Below are positions 43,414-53,461 of a DNA stretch of 64,000 nucleotides, piece after piece. The stretch spans positions 1 to 64,000 of the forward strand of contig NZ_SMNA01000004.1 in the NCBI RefSeq assembly GCF_004353825.1. Reading direction: 5' to 3'. Below the pieces are notes generated by a model. It was not told where the DNA came from and searched no databases. It saw nothing but the letters and a program-made list of their open reading frames with translations. Each line of letters starts with the position of its first letter. Position 1 is the first letter of the stretch. The translations under genes and the position numbers were made by a program. The DNA comes from Occultella glacieicola (GTDB lineage Bacteria > Actinomycetota > Actinomycetes > Actinomycetales > Beutenbergiaceae).

Positions 43414-45253
43414 GGTCCTGCTCCTTCCCTTCGGTGGTCTCGGCGTTCGCTTCGGGCTCGGCCTCCGGGCCCGTCGCCGCGGCCGCACCGGTGCGTCGGT
43501 CCAGGACGGTGTCCGGACGGCCCGAGTCGGTCACGACGCCGCCCTCCACCCAGAACACCCGGTCGGCGTCACGGGCGGCGGCCAGGTCGTGGGTGATGAT
43601 GATCGTGGTGCGGCCCTGCGTGAGCCGGTTCATGGCCGCGATCACCTCATCCTCGGTGCCCTTGTCCAGGCCGGTCATCGCCTCGTCGAGGATGACGATC
43701 GGCGCATCCCGGACGGCGGCGCGTGCGATCGCGATGCGCTGGCGCTGGCCACCGGAGAGCGTGGTGCCGCGTTCTCCGACGACGGTCTCGTACCCGTGCG
43801 GCAGGGCCATGATGAAGTCGTGCGCGCCGGCGAGCCGGGCGGCCTCCTCCACCTGGGTGTCGGTGGTCCCGGGGGCACCATCGGCGATGTTCTCCCGGAT
43901 CGTGGTGGCGAACAGCAGGCTCTCCTGGAGCACGATCGCGATCTGAGGTCGCAGGGACTCCAGGGTGAGGTCGCGCACGTCGATCCCGTCGATGCAGACC
44001 TGACCGGCCTCGGGGTCGCGCAGCCGTGACAGCAGCATGGCCAGGCTGGACTTGCCGGCCCCGGACGGCCCGACCACCGCGACCCGCTCGCCGGGGTGCA
44101 CGTGCAGGTCCATGCCGCGCAGCACCGGGTGCCTCGGCGTATAGGACATCCACACGCCGCGGAGCCAGACGTCACCGCGGAACCGTCGGGCCGGGCGGGC
44201 CCAGGAGCTGTTGACGACCTTCGGGGTCTGCTCGAAGACGTCCACGAGCCGTTCCCCGGATGCCGCGGCCTGCGCGATCCGGCCGGTGTACTTGGCCAGG
44301 TCCCGCATCGGCTTGAACGCGGCCTTGAGGTAGGTGATGAAGACGACGAGCTCACCGGGGGTGAGGGCGCCGGCCAGGACCCGGGTGGCGCCGATGTAGA
44401 GCACCGCCGCGGTCGCGATGCCGACCAGCAGGTCGGTCTTGCGCTCCAGTCCGGCGGAGAGCTTCTTGGCCTTCACGCCGTCCTTGAGGGTCTTCTGATT
44501 GCTACTCGCGAAGGCGCTGCTCATCTTGTCCTCGAGCGAGTAGGACTGGATCACGCGCATCGCGGACAGGCTCTCGGTGGCCATGGACGCGAGCGCACCC
44601 TCGGCCTTGCGCTGCTGGCGGGAGACCCCGTTGATCCGCTTGGACACCCGGGCCCCGGTGAGGAGGAAGACCGGCAGGACCGCGATCATGACGAGCGCGA
44701 GCGGGGCGTCCAGCACGAAGACCACGCCGACCATGGCGATCATGGTGACGACGTTGCCGATCAGGGGGAGCGCCGCGGTGACCGCGACCTCCTTGAGCCG
44801 GCCCACGTCGGAGGTCACCCGGGCCACCAGGTCCCCGGTGCGGGAGTTGTCGTGGAAGGCCATCGACAGCGTCTGCAGGTGCGTGAAGGCCTGCCCGCGG
44901 ACCCTGGTGAGCAGCCGGTTCCCGGCGAGCGCGAACGCGACCGTCATCAGGTAGGCGGCCAACGCCCGCAGCGCCACGACCACCAGGAGGCCGGTGCTGG
45001 CCAGCAGCAGCACCGTGGTCAGGCTCGTCGGTGCCTCGCCGGCGATCTCGGCTCCGCTGGAGGCGATCACGCCGTCCAGCACGAACTTCAACGGCCAGGG
45101 TTCGAGCAGTCGCATCAGCACCTCGGCGAACATGGCCGCCAGTCCGCCCGCGAGCAGGGGGCGTTCGGAGCGCAGGTGGGGTGCCACGTGCTTGGCGGTG
45201 CGGCGCAGCCCGGGGAGGGCGCCGCGCAGGGTGGTGGGCTTAGACGAGGTCAT
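43397..45253 (-). CDS. ABC exporter, fused membrane and ATPase domains
   Basis: A 618-residue homodimer-type exporter. Six membrane segments lie in residues about 25-320; the ATPase domain has Walker A GPSGAGKSS, signature LSGGQRQR, Walker B VILDEA and H-loop ITHD, all intact. It lies between glycosyltransferase and kinase-like genes and overlaps both, so it probably exports or flips the product of this operon. Confidence 0.93.
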   Translation of the reverse strand: MTSSKPTTLRGALPGLRRTAKHVAPHLRSERPLLAGGLAAMFAEVLMRLLEPWPLKFVLDGVIASSGAEIAGEAPTSLTTVLLLASTGLLVVVALRALAAYLMTVAFALAGNRLLTRVRGQAFTHLQTLSMAFHDNSRTGDLVARVTSDVGRLKEVAVTAALPLIGNVVTMIAMVGVVFVLDAPLALVMIAVLPVFLLTGARVSKRINGVSRQQRKAEGALASMATESLSAMRVIQSYSLEDKMSSAFASSNQKTLKDGVKAKKLSAGLERKTDLLVGIATAAVLYIGATRVLAGALTPGELVVFITYLKAAFKPMRDLAKYTGRIAQAAASGERLVDVFEQTPKVVNSSWARPARRFRGDVWLRGVWMSYTPRHPVLRGMDLHVHPGERVAVVGPSGAGKSSLAMLLSRLRDPEAGQVCIDGIDVRDLTLESLRPQIAIVLQESLLFATTIRENIADGAPGTTDTQVEEAARLAGAHDFIMALPHGYETVVGERGTTLSGGQRQRIAIARAAVRDAPIVILDEAMTGLDKGTEDEVIAAMNRLTQGRTTIIITHDLAAARDADRVFWVEGGVVTDSGRPDTVLDRRTGAAAATGPEAEPEANAETTEGKEQDRALTT

Positions 45254-46439
45254 CGGCGCTCACGTCCAGGTGGATGCCGACGAGGTCGAGGATGCGCTCG
45301 ACCACGCGGCTCCAGTCGTTGGCGGCCATGTTCTCGGGACCGAGGCGGCCCAGGTCGGCCCGGCGGGTGGCATCGGCGCGCAGGTCGGCGATCGCGTCGG
45401 CCAGCGCCCGGGCGTCCCCCGGGTCCACGAGCGTCCCCAGGCGGCCGTCGCCCAGGAGTGCCGGCAACCCTCCGATCCGGGACGCGACCACGGGTAGGCC
45501 GGCGGCGAGGTACTCGTAGACCTTGAGCGGGGAGAAGTAGAAGTCCGCCAGTTCGGGATAGGGCGCGGTGGCCACGTCCATGCGGTGCAGCAGGGCGGGC
45601 ATCTCCGCCGCGTCGACGGCGCCGGTCGCCTCGATCGCCCGGTCGATGCCGAGGTGGCCGGCTCGGTCGGCGAGCGCCTGCGCCTGGGGGCCGTGACCGA
45701 CGAGCAGGAGCCGGTAGCTCGGGTCGCGGCGCAGCAGTAGCGCGAGGGCATCGATCAGCACGTCGACGCCGTGCCAGGGTTTGAGGGTGCCGACGAAGCC
45801 GACGGTGAAGGTGGTCGCATCCGCCGCGGTGACCGGCCGGCCGGCCGGTGTGATCGCCCGGGTGTCCACGCCGTTGGCGACGGTGTGCACCCGTTCGGGG
45901 GCGTGGGTGCGATCGCGGGCCCAGTCCGCGACGGGGTCCGTGACGCAGACGACGGCGTCGGCGCGGCCGATCGCGTCGCTCGCGACCCGCTCCGCCCCGG
46001 CGATGTCGACGAGGCCCCGGTGGCGGGACGCCTCCGCGACCAGCGGCGCGTTCACCTCGAGCACGGCGCGGACGCCCTTCTCCTGCGCCCACGCGGTCGC
46101 GGTGCGGCCCCAGAGCGCGTAGCGCTCGTAGACGAGGTCCAGGGGTCCGGTCGCGTGCAGCCGGTCGAGGACGGACGCGACCGCGGCGTCGCTGTGCCGG
46201 GCGGCGCGCTCCCGGTCCGTCCGGTCAGCACCATCCGCGCCGGAGACCTCGGGCAGCAGGTGGACGGTGACGCCGCGGAGGTCGGCCGGCGGCTCACCGT
46301 CCGTGCGGGGCGTGATCAGGTGCACCTCGGCACCGGCGGCGGCCAGGACCCGGATGACGGCGCGCACGTGCACGGACGCGCCCTTGCGCCCGAAGACGCT
46401 GATACCGGGGTCGGTGGTGACGTAGGCGACGCGGGTCAT
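45240..46439 (-). CDS. glycosyltransferase, family 4 type (1)
   Basis: A 399-residue GT-B transferase. The C-terminal domain carries GFVGTLKPWHGVDVLIDAL and the nucleotide-sugar motif FYFSPLKVYEYLAAGLPVVAS (E of the EX7E type). The ATG overlaps the upstream gene's stop (ATGA). The N-terminal half has the KGASVHVRAVIRVLAAAG helix typical of acceptor-binding domains. Donor and acceptor are unknown. Confidence 0.92.
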   Translation of the reverse strand: MTRVAYVTTDPGISVFGRKGASVHVRAVIRVLAAAGAEVHLITPRTDGEPPADLRGVTVHLLPEVSGADGADRTDRERAARHSDAAVASVLDRLHATGPLDLVYERYALWGRTATAWAQEKGVRAVLEVNAPLVAEASRHRGLVDIAGAERVASDAIGRADAVVCVTDPVADWARDRTHAPERVHTVANGVDTRAITPAGRPVTAADATTFTVGFVGTLKPWHGVDVLIDALALLLRRDPSYRLLLVGHGPQAQALADRAGHLGIDRAIEATGAVDAAEMPALLHRMDVATAPYPELADFYFSPLKVYEYLAAGLPVVASRIGGLPALLGDGRLGTLVDPGDARALADAIADLRADATRRADLGRLGPENMAANDWSRVVERILDLVGIHLDVSADDLV

Positions 46440-47728
46440 CGGGCCACCCCCGCGAGGTCGGGCGCCGGGCCGACGGCCGGTGCCTCCGGGGCCCGGTGAT
46501 CCGTGGCAGCGACCGCGAACCTGGCCGTGGCCGCGAACCTGGCCTGCAACCGGGCCGCGTTGCGGCGGGTGTCGAAGAGGTCCTCGACGAGGAGCCGACC
46601 GGCGGCGGAGCGCTCGCGGGCGGCGTCGTGGTCGGAGAGGACGTACTCGAGCGCGTCGGCGAGGGCGACCGGGTCGGCCTCGGGCACGAGCAGTCCCGTC
46701 TCGCCGTTGCGGACCGCCTCGGGCATCCCGGTCACCGGGGTCGCGACCACGGGCGTGCCGAGGGCGAGCGCCTCGAGCACCACGGTGGGCAGGCCGTCGC
46801 GGTTGCCGTCGGAACCGACCACGCACGGTGCGGCGAACACGCTGGCGCGGGAGACGACGTCGGCCATCCGGCCCTGCGGCAGCGGGCCGTGGAAGGTGAC
46901 GCGGTCGCCCAGCCCGCGGGCGGCGACCCGCGCGCGCAGCGCGGACTCCTCCGGGCCGCTGCCGACCAGCTCGAGCCGGGCGGCTGAACCGCGCTCCCGC
47001 AGCAGTGCCAGGGCGTCGACGAGGTGGACGAAGCCCTTCTTCTCGACGAGGCGGCCGACCCCGACGATCGCCGGATCCTGGTTCGGGTGCGGCAGAGCCG
47101 CGCGGTGGGCGAAGGCATCCAGGTCCAGGCCGTTGTACAGCCGGACCACACCGTCGGCGGCCGCGCCGAACGTGCCCCGCAGGTAGGTGAGGTTGTAGTC
47201 GCTCACGGTGATCACGAAGGCCGCGTCGGCGAGCTTGCGGCGCAGGTCGGCCGGGTCGACGTCGGCGTGGAAGATGTCCTTCGCGTGGGCCGTGAAGCTG
47301 TAGGTGATGCCCGCGACCCGGGCGGCGAGTCGAGCGACGGTGGTCGAGACCGAGCCGAAGTGTGCGTGCAGGTGGGTGATCGCACGGCGGCGGACCTGGG
47401 CCGCGAGCTCGACGGCCGCCGCGGCGTCGTCCGGGGCCGCGGCGAGGAGCTCGTCGAGGTGCGCCTCGAGGTCGGGCAACTCGGCCCGGGCGGCCCGCAG
47501 CACCTGCCACAGCTCGGTTGCCTTGAGGTGGTGCGGCAGGTAGGTGACGGGCGCCGCGACCCGGGCGAGGGCCTCGTGGAACCTGCCGTCGGCGGGAGGA
47601 CGCAGCGAGAAGATCTCGAGATCGGCTCCCTGCTCCTCGAGCGCGAGGATCTCGGTGACGATGAACGTCTCGGAGAAGCGCGGGTACATCTTCAGCACGT
47701 AGCCGATGCGGGGTTCAGGCGGATACAC
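46436..47728 (-). CDS. glycosyltransferase, family 4 type (2)
   Basis: A 430-residue GT-B transferase. The start is a GTG with GGAG about seven bases upstream, giving YPPEPRIGYVLKMYPRFSETFI, the N-terminus usual for exopolysaccharide GT4 enzymes. The second domain has VGRLVEKKGFVHLVDAL and the motif DGLPTVVLEALALGTPVVAT. A hydrophobic Ala-rich C-terminal tail follows. Confidence 0.92.
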   Translation of the reverse strand: MYPPEPRIGYVLKMYPRFSETFIVTEILALEEQGADLEIFSLRPPADGRFHEALARVAAPVTYLPHHLKATELWQVLRAARAELPDLEAHLDELLAAAPDDAAAAVELAAQVRRRAITHLHAHFGSVSTTVARLAARVAGITYSFTAHAKDIFHADVDPADLRRKLADAAFVITVSDYNLTYLRGTFGAAADGVVRLYNGLDLDAFAHRAALPHPNQDPAIVGVGRLVEKKGFVHLVDALALLRERGSAARLELVGSGPEESALRARVAARGLGDRVTFHGPLPQGRMADVVSRASVFAAPCVVGSDGNRDGLPTVVLEALALGTPVVATPVTGMPEAVRNGETGLLVPEADPVALADALEYVLSDHDAARERSAAGRLLVEDLFDTRRNAARLQARFAATARFAVAATDHRAPEAPAVGPAPDLAGVAR

Positions 47729-48917
47729 GGGGGGACTCCAGGGTGAGGGGGGTGGTGAGAAGACGGCGGGCGAGCGCAGGGACGCTGCTCAGGCCGTCGA
47801 GGTCGATGGGGTGGGGACGCGGGCCTCGGTGGACCGCCTCCGCGAGCCACTCGCCGAGGCGCTCGGGGTCGGCGCGGTGCGCGCGCATGGTGTCGAGGTA
47901 GCCGGACCCGGCGAGCCGGTCGGCGCGGATCGCCTGCTCCATCCGCGGCCGCTCCCGGGGAACCACGAGGGCCGGGCGGGCGGAGGCGAGGACCTCGCAG
48001 ACGGTGTTGTAGCCGCCCATCGTGACCATCGCCCGAGCACCGCGGACGAGGTCGACCGCGTCGGTGACGAACTCGTGCACGGACAGGTCGTCGCGGTCGG
48101 CGGCGGCCCGGTGCACCTCGGTCCTGGTGGCGGCGTCCATGTACGGGCCGGTGACCAGCACGCCCCGGTGGCCGGCGGGCAGCGGGGTGTGGGTGAACGC
48201 GCGGGCCAGGTCCGAACCGTCCTGCCCGCCGCCGACCATGCACAGCACGTAGGGATCGGCCGGCACCCCGACGGCGGAGGTGTCACGGCGGGGGCGGGCT
48301 CCGACGGTGCGCCCCCGTCCGTGGCCGAGGTAGCCGGTGAAGTGGGTCATCCGGGCGACGGGTCCGGGGAGCCGGTACTCGGCGACCAGGTCGTAGACGC
48401 CGGCGTCCCCGTAGACCCAGACCTGGTCGTAGGAGGCGAGCAGGACCGACGTGGTGTTGGCGTCGCGCCATTCGCGCCGGGTGACGTCCGGGCTGTCCAG
48501 CACGTCCCGCAGGCCGAGCACCACCCGGGTGCGGCCGTTGCCGCGGAGCGTGCGCAGGGTGCGGTCCAGTTCGCCGCCGAGCCCGCGCGCGACCTTGTCG
48601 ACGATGAACAGGTCGGGGGTGAAGGAGGTCAGCGCGGCCGCGATGATCCGGCTGCGCAGTTCGAGCACCTCGGCGAGACTCAGGTCGAACACCCGGGCGC
48701 CGTAGCCGCCGTCGGAGTCCTTCGCGACCGTCGGCAGGGTGAGGACCTCGGTGTTGGCAGGCAGGGGGAGGGCGGTGGCCTCCGGCGCTCCGGTGAGCAG
48801 GAGCACGTCGGTGTCCGCGTCCGCGTCGACCAGGGCGGCGGCCAGCTCGATGTTCCGCCGGATGTGTCCGAGGCCCTGGGTGTCGTGCGAGTAGAGCGCG
48901 ATTCGCCGACGCGTCAT
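47715..48917 (-). CDS. glycosyltransferase, MurG/family 28 type
   Basis: A 400-residue protein and the first gene of the operon. It begins RRRIALYSHDTQGLGHIRRN; the GxGHxRR motif belongs to the family 28-like transferases. The C-terminal half has VTMGGYNTVCEVLASARPALVVPRE (VTMGGYNT, then PRE), the nucleotide-sugar site. It overlaps the next gene by 14 nt. The 256-nt gap upstream separates it from a divergent ABC transporter. Confidence 0.9.
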   Translation of the reverse strand: MTRRRIALYSHDTQGLGHIRRNIELAAALVDADADTDVLLLTGAPEATALPLPANTEVLTLPTVAKDSDGGYGARVFDLSLAEVLELRSRIIAAALTSFTPDLFIVDKVARGLGGELDRTLRTLRGNGRTRVVLGLRDVLDSPDVTRREWRDANTTSVLLASYDQVWVYGDAGVYDLVAEYRLPGPVARMTHFTGYLGHGRGRTVGARPRRDTSAVGVPADPYVLCMVGGGQDGSDLARAFTHTPLPAGHRGVLVTGPYMDAATRTEVHRAAADRDDLSVHEFVTDAVDLVRGARAMVTMGGYNTVCEVLASARPALVVPRERPRMEQAIRADRLAGSGYLDTMRAHRADPERLGEWLAEAVHRGPRPHPIDLDGLSSVPALARRLLTTPLTLESPRVSA

Positions 48918-49173
48918 CGGTCCTCCACGTGGTCGGGGGCGGCCCGGGTGGGACTGCCGCGAGGATGACCACGATTCGGCGCCAGGGTGAAACGGACGTG
49001 AACGCCCGATGAGAAGGCCCTCATCTTCACTGGGGCGCCGACCACCAAAGGGAGCAACGCACGCGTGCCTGTGACGATCCGGGCCGGCGCTCGGTCGCTG
49101 TCACCGACCTGGCCCGTCCCAGCCGCGAGACGGTCGGCCGGGGCCCGGCTCCACGGCGCTACGCTGCCGACAC

Positions 49174-50883
49174 ATGAGCCGTCCTCGTGCCGTCATCAGT
49201 GTGCGGCGGGGCGAGATCTCCGACACGCCTGTCGTCCTTCCAGACCCGCTGCCGGCGGCAACCCCGCGTGCGCTGGTACGGCGGGCGATGTGGGGAACAC
49301 GCCGCTTCGCACTGCCCGCAGCGGGGTCGGCGGTCGTGCACCAGGTGTGTGAGGCGCTGGTGCCGGTGATCATGGGACGCGCGATCGACACCGCGGTCGT
49401 CGCGGGCGACGTCCGGGGGCTGGCGCTGTGGCTCGGGCTGCTCGTGGTCAACTTCGTGCTGCTCGCGCAGGTGGTGCGGTTCGGCACCTGGTACGGCCAG
49501 CTCGGCGCCGAGACGATGCAGCACCAGCTGCGCACGGACGTCACCGACCGCCTGCTGCACCCGCGGGCCCGCACCGACCGGCTCCCGGGCAGTGCCCTGG
49601 CCTTGGCGACCAACGACGTCCGACGGCTGACGATGGCGACCACGCTGATGGTCTACCCCGTCGGCGAGGCCGCGGCGATCATCGTCGGCGGCACCCTGCT
49701 GTTGCTGCAGTCGGTGCCGCTGGGCGTCGCGGTGCTCGTGGGCGCACCCGTGCTGCTGGTGCTGCTCGACCTGCTCGGCCGCCCGTTGCGCCGCCGGGCG
49801 GAGTCCGAGGCCGCCGCTATCGCGGACGCGTCGGGCGCGGCCGCCGATCTGCTCGCCGGGCACCGGGTGCTCGCCGGTATCCAGGCGCAGGACGTCGCGG
49901 CGGCCCGCTACCGGGACACCTCGCGCCAGACGCTGCACGCCACGATGCGGGCCCGGGCCCACCAGTCCGGGCTCACCGCCGGGCTGGGCGCGATCACCGG
50001 CCTGTTCCTGGTCGGCATCGCGGTGGGCGCCGGGCTGCTGGCGGTGCGTGGCGACCTCACGGTTGGTGGCCTGATCACCGTGGTGGGGCTCACGCAGCTA
50101 CTGATGAACCCGATCACCGCGTTCGCGCGCAACGTCGCTCCGGTCTGGTCGGCAGCTCAGGCGAGCGCGTCGCGCCTGCTCGACCTGCTCTCCGAGGACG
50201 AGACGACCGCCAGGGGCGCCCCGACGGCACCGGCCACCGACACGCTGCCGGTCCGAGTCGCCGACGTGGACCTCGGCGGTGGCGAGCGGATCCACCTCGA
50301 CATCGCGCCGGGTGAGCTGGTGGGCATCAACGTCGAGGGCACGCGGGCCGTGGCGCTCGCCGAGACCCTGGCCGCCCGCCGACCGCTCGACGACGGCGCA
50401 TCGGTCCTGGTCGGCGACGTCGCCGTCAATCCGGGCACACCCGAGACCGCCCGTGCCCGGATGCTCGTCGCCCCGCACGAGGCGTCCCTGTTCGACGGCA
50501 CGGTCGAGCAGAACCTCGCCCTCCCCGGGCACCGGGCCGACCTGCTGGAGGTCGCCCTGCGCACCGCCGCGTGCGACGACGTCCTCCGGGTACTTCCGGA
50601 CGGGCTCGACACCGTGGTCGGCGAGGGCGGACTGCGGCTGTCCGGCGGGCAACGGCAGCGCGTCGCGCTCGCGCGGGCCCTGGTGATGGACCCGCCGGTG
50701 CTCGTGCTGCACGAGCCGACCACCGCCGTCGACTCCGTGACCGAGGCTCTGATCGCGGAGCGGTTGCCCCGGCTGCGCGCGGGCCGCACCACCCTGCTGC
50801 TGACCACCTCCCCAGCTCTGCTCGCTGCCTGCGACCGTGTGATCGAGCACCCGGCCGCCGTCGATGTGTCGGGGGCACGATGA
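49174..50883 (+). CDS. heterodimeric ABC exporter subunit A (degenerate nucleotide site)
   Basis: A 569-residue half-exporter with six membrane segments. The ATPase domain has lost Walker A: GINVEGTRAVAL (near residue 383) stands where GxxGxGKS/T is expected, and Walker B has VLVLHEP with His for the Asp. The H-loop His is also absent (LLLTTSP). The signature LSGGQRQR (about 489) is intact, so it can complete the partner's site. A TACGCT -10-like box eight bases before the ATG suggests a leaderless transcript. Confidence 0.92.
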   Translation: MSRPRAVISVRRGEISDTPVVLPDPLPAATPRALVRRAMWGTRRFALPAAGSAVVHQVCEALVPVIMGRAIDTAVVAGDVRGLALWLGLLVVNFVLLAQVVRFGTWYGQLGAETMQHQLRTDVTDRLLHPRARTDRLPGSALALATNDVRRLTMATTLMVYPVGEAAAIIVGGTLLLLQSVPLGVAVLVGAPVLLVLLDLLGRPLRRRAESEAAAIADASGAAADLLAGHRVLAGIQAQDVAAARYRDTSRQTLHATMRARAHQSGLTAGLGAITGLFLVGIAVGAGLLAVRGDLTVGGLITVVGLTQLLMNPITAFARNVAPVWSAAQASASRLLDLLSEDETTARGAPTAPATDTLPVRVADVDLGGGERIHLDIAPGELVGINVEGTRAVALAETLAARRPLDDGASVLVGDVAVNPGTPETARARMLVAPHEASLFDGTVEQNLALPGHRADLLEVALRTAACDDVLRVLPDGLDTVVGEGGLRLSGGQRQRVALARALVMDPPVLVLHEPTTAVDSVTEALIAERLPRLRAGRTTLLLTTSPALLAACDRVIEHPAAVDVSGAR

Positions 50884-52625
50884 CTGCGGCGAGCGGATCG
50901 GGTGAGGTGATCGCGACGATCCCGGTGGCGACCACCCGCGAGGTCTGGCGCACCTGCACGAGCCTGCTGCGCCGTCGGGCATGGCTCGTGATCGCCGTCG
51001 CGTGTGCGTTCGTGGTCGCCGCGGCAGCGGGCCTCGTGCTGCCGACCGCCCTCGGTCGGATCGTCGATCTCGCGACGGCACCCTCGAGCACCGACGCCGA
51101 CGTGTGGCGGCTGGGCGCCTGGATGGCGGCCGGCGCGATCGTCCAGGCCCTCGCCACCGGCGCGGGGTCGCTCGGGGCCGCCGCCCTGGTGGAGAACCTG
51201 CTTGCCGAACTGCGCGAGGGGCTCGTCACGAGCGCGCTGCGACTGCCGCGACGGGTTGTCGAGCGGGTGGGCACGGGCGACCTCACCTCCCGGGCCAGTG
51301 ACGACGTCGCCCAGGTGGCGGCCGGTCTGCCCAACGCCATTCCCACGGTCGCGGCGTCCGGCTTCACCTTGGTGCTGACGGTCATCGCCCTCACGGTGCT
51401 GAACCCGTGGTTCGCGCTCGTGGTGCTCACGGTGGTGCCGCTCCAGGTGATCGCGTTGCGGTCCTACCTGCGCAACGCGCCCCCCATCTACGCCGCCGAG
51501 CGCGCCGCGGTCGGTGTCCGGGCCCACCACGTGCTCGCGGCGCTGCGCGGGCTGCCCACCGTGCAGGCCTTCGGGCTCGGCGCCGTGCACTCCGCCCGGA
51601 TCGGGTTCGCGTCCTGGCAGGTGGTGCAGCTGTCGCTGCGGGCCCGCGCGGTGGTCAATACCTTCTTCTCGCGTCTGAACACCGCTGAGCTCGTGGGTAT
51701 GTCCACGATCCTCGTGGTCGCGTTCGTGCTGGTGGGCGGCGACCAGCTCACGATCGGTGGCGCGACGACCGCGATGCTGCTGTTCCTCCAGCTCTTCGGG
51801 CCGATGATGGGGGTACTGCTACTCATCGACGAGCTGCAGTCCGCGCTCGCCTCGCTGGCTCGGATCGTCGGCGTCACCCGGATGGAACCGGGCACGGACG
51901 ACCAGCGCCGGCCGCACGGCGAACTGCCGGTGGCCGTGTCCGGCGTCCGGTTCGGCTACGACGGTGCCGCCGTGCTGCACCAGGTCGACCTGCGGGTGCG
52001 CGCCGGGGAACGAGTGGCGGTCGTCGGCACCTCCGGGGCCGGCAAGTCGACGCTCGCCGCGCTCGTGGCCGGAGTGCACGCCCCGTGGTCGGGCGCGGTG
52101 AGCGTCAGCGACGCAGCGCATGCGCGGACCGTGCTGATCAGCCAGGAGGTGCACGTGTTCGCGGGGACGGTTCGCGACAACCTCACCCTGGGCCGACCGG
52201 AGGCCACCGACACCGAGATCCGGGCTGCGCTCGGGGCGGTCGGCGCCACGGACGAGGTCGCCGCGCTGCCGCACGGGCTCGACACCGAGGTGGGCCCCCA
52301 CGCCCACACCCTCACGGTGGCGCAGGCTCAGCTCGTGGCGCTCGCCCGAGCCCACCTGGCCGACCCGGAGCTGGTGCTGCTGGACGAGGCGACGGCGGAG
52401 GCCGGCTCCGCCCACGGCGCCATGCTCGACCGCGCCGCGGACGCGGTCATGTCCGAGCGCGCCGCGCTGATCATCGCCCACCGGCTCGACCAGGCCGTGC
52501 GCGCCGATCGAGTCGTCGTGATGGCCGACGGGCGCGTGGTCGAGGAGGGCCCCCACGACGAGTTGGTCGCCGCCGGTGGCGCGTACGCCGAGCTCTGGTC
52601 GGCCTGGCAGCGTCACCGACCCTGA
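50880..52625 (+). CDS. heterodimeric ABC exporter subunit B (degenerate signature)
   Basis: A 581-residue partner overlapping subunit A by 4 nt (ATGA). Walker A GTSGAGKST (about residue 382), Walker B LVLLDEA and the H-loop AHR are intact, but the signature reads LTVAQAQ instead of LSGGQ. Together A and B give one complete and one dead ATP site. The transported substrate is unknown; such pairs export peptides, lipids or drugs. Confidence 0.92.
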   Translation: MTAASGSGEVIATIPVATTREVWRTCTSLLRRRAWLVIAVACAFVVAAAAGLVLPTALGRIVDLATAPSSTDADVWRLGAWMAAGAIVQALATGAGSLGAAALVENLLAELREGLVTSALRLPRRVVERVGTGDLTSRASDDVAQVAAGLPNAIPTVAASGFTLVLTVIALTVLNPWFALVVLTVVPLQVIALRSYLRNAPPIYAAERAAVGVRAHHVLAALRGLPTVQAFGLGAVHSARIGFASWQVVQLSLRARAVVNTFFSRLNTAELVGMSTILVVAFVLVGGDQLTIGGATTAMLLFLQLFGPMMGVLLLIDELQSALASLARIVGVTRMEPGTDDQRRPHGELPVAVSGVRFGYDGAAVLHQVDLRVRAGERVAVVGTSGAGKSTLAALVAGVHAPWSGAVSVSDAAHARTVLISQEVHVFAGTVRDNLTLGRPEATDTEIRAALGAVGATDEVAALPHGLDTEVGPHAHTLTVAQAQLVALARAHLADPELVLLDEATAEAGSAHGAMLDRAADAVMSERAALIIAHRLDQAVRADRVVVMADGRVVEEGPHDELVAAGGAYAELWSAWQRHRP

Positions 52626-52632
52626 GCGAGCG

Positions 52633-53388
52633 TCATCCCGGAGTCCCGGTGAGCGCGCCGGTCCACGCCTCCTCGTGCCGCTCGACGTACCGGTGGACGG
52701 CCCGCCAATGGTCGCCGTGTCCCGACGTGAACATGGCCGCCCAGGGTTGGCGGCCCGAGCGGTGTGATGTCTCGAGCAGCTCGTACATCGCTGCCGTCCG
52801 GGGCGCCAGGGTCGTGGCGAGCCCTGACCGCATGGCCACGTCCGCACCGTAGCCGTCGATGAGCGCGAGGAGTCGTCGGGCCGCCTCGGCGGGCGGTTGC
52901 GTGGTGTCGGAGAGCGTGAAGGACTGGGCCGTGTACGCGAGGTCCCACACCCGGGTGCTCGGCCCGGCGCCGTCCCAGTCGATGAACGTCCAGCGCTCGC
53001 CGAGGAGCAGGTTCCAGGGCGTCAGATCGTTGTGGCAGATCACGTCGTCGCCCGGGGCGGGGATCACGGCGTCCCAGTGCGCGTCCGGGGACGGCCGGAA
53101 TGCCGCGCCGGCGTCGTGGATGGCGCGGACGAGCAGCCCGACCCGGGACAGCTCCGCCAGGGTGAGCGGATCGGAGTCGAGGGCCGGGCGGCCCGGGACG
53201 TACTCGAGGACCTGCCGGCCGCGATCGTCACGCCCGAGCGTCTGCGGCACGTCGACACCGGCGCCGCGCACGGCACCCATGAAGGCGTGCACGTGCGGCG
53301 TCGCCGCCGTCCACGGCTTGCGCACGGTGTCGCCGACCCGCACGACGGTGCTGACGTTGCCGCCCGTCAACACCTGTTCCTCGGCCAT
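52633..53388 (-). CDS. phosphotransferase (APH family)
   Basis: A 251-residue kinase-like protein with a full catalytic loop, CHNDLTPWNLL (HNDxxxxN), and metal loop FIDWDGAGP. N-lobe strands include GGNVSTVVRVGDTVRKP. It is convergent with the ABC pair (7-nt gap). Such proteins phosphorylate small alcohols or antibiotics; the substrate is unknown. Confidence 0.88.
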   Translation of the reverse strand: MAEEQVLTGGNVSTVVRVGDTVRKPWTAATPHVHAFMGAVRGAGVDVPQTLGRDDRGRQVLEYVPGRPALDSDPLTLAELSRVGLLVRAIHDAGAAFRPSPDAHWDAVIPAPGDDVICHNDLTPWNLLLGERWTFIDWDGAGPSTRVWDLAYTAQSFTLSDTTQPPAEAARRLLALIDGYGADVAMRSGLATTLAPRTAAMYELLETSHRSGRQPWAAMFTSGHGDHWRAVHRYVERHEEAWTGALTGTPG

Positions 53389-53461
53389 GGTGCGAGGCTA
53401 GCCGTCCCGACCACGGCGGCAGAGCCGGTGCTGGTCCGCCGCCGGTCCGGCACGTCGATCC

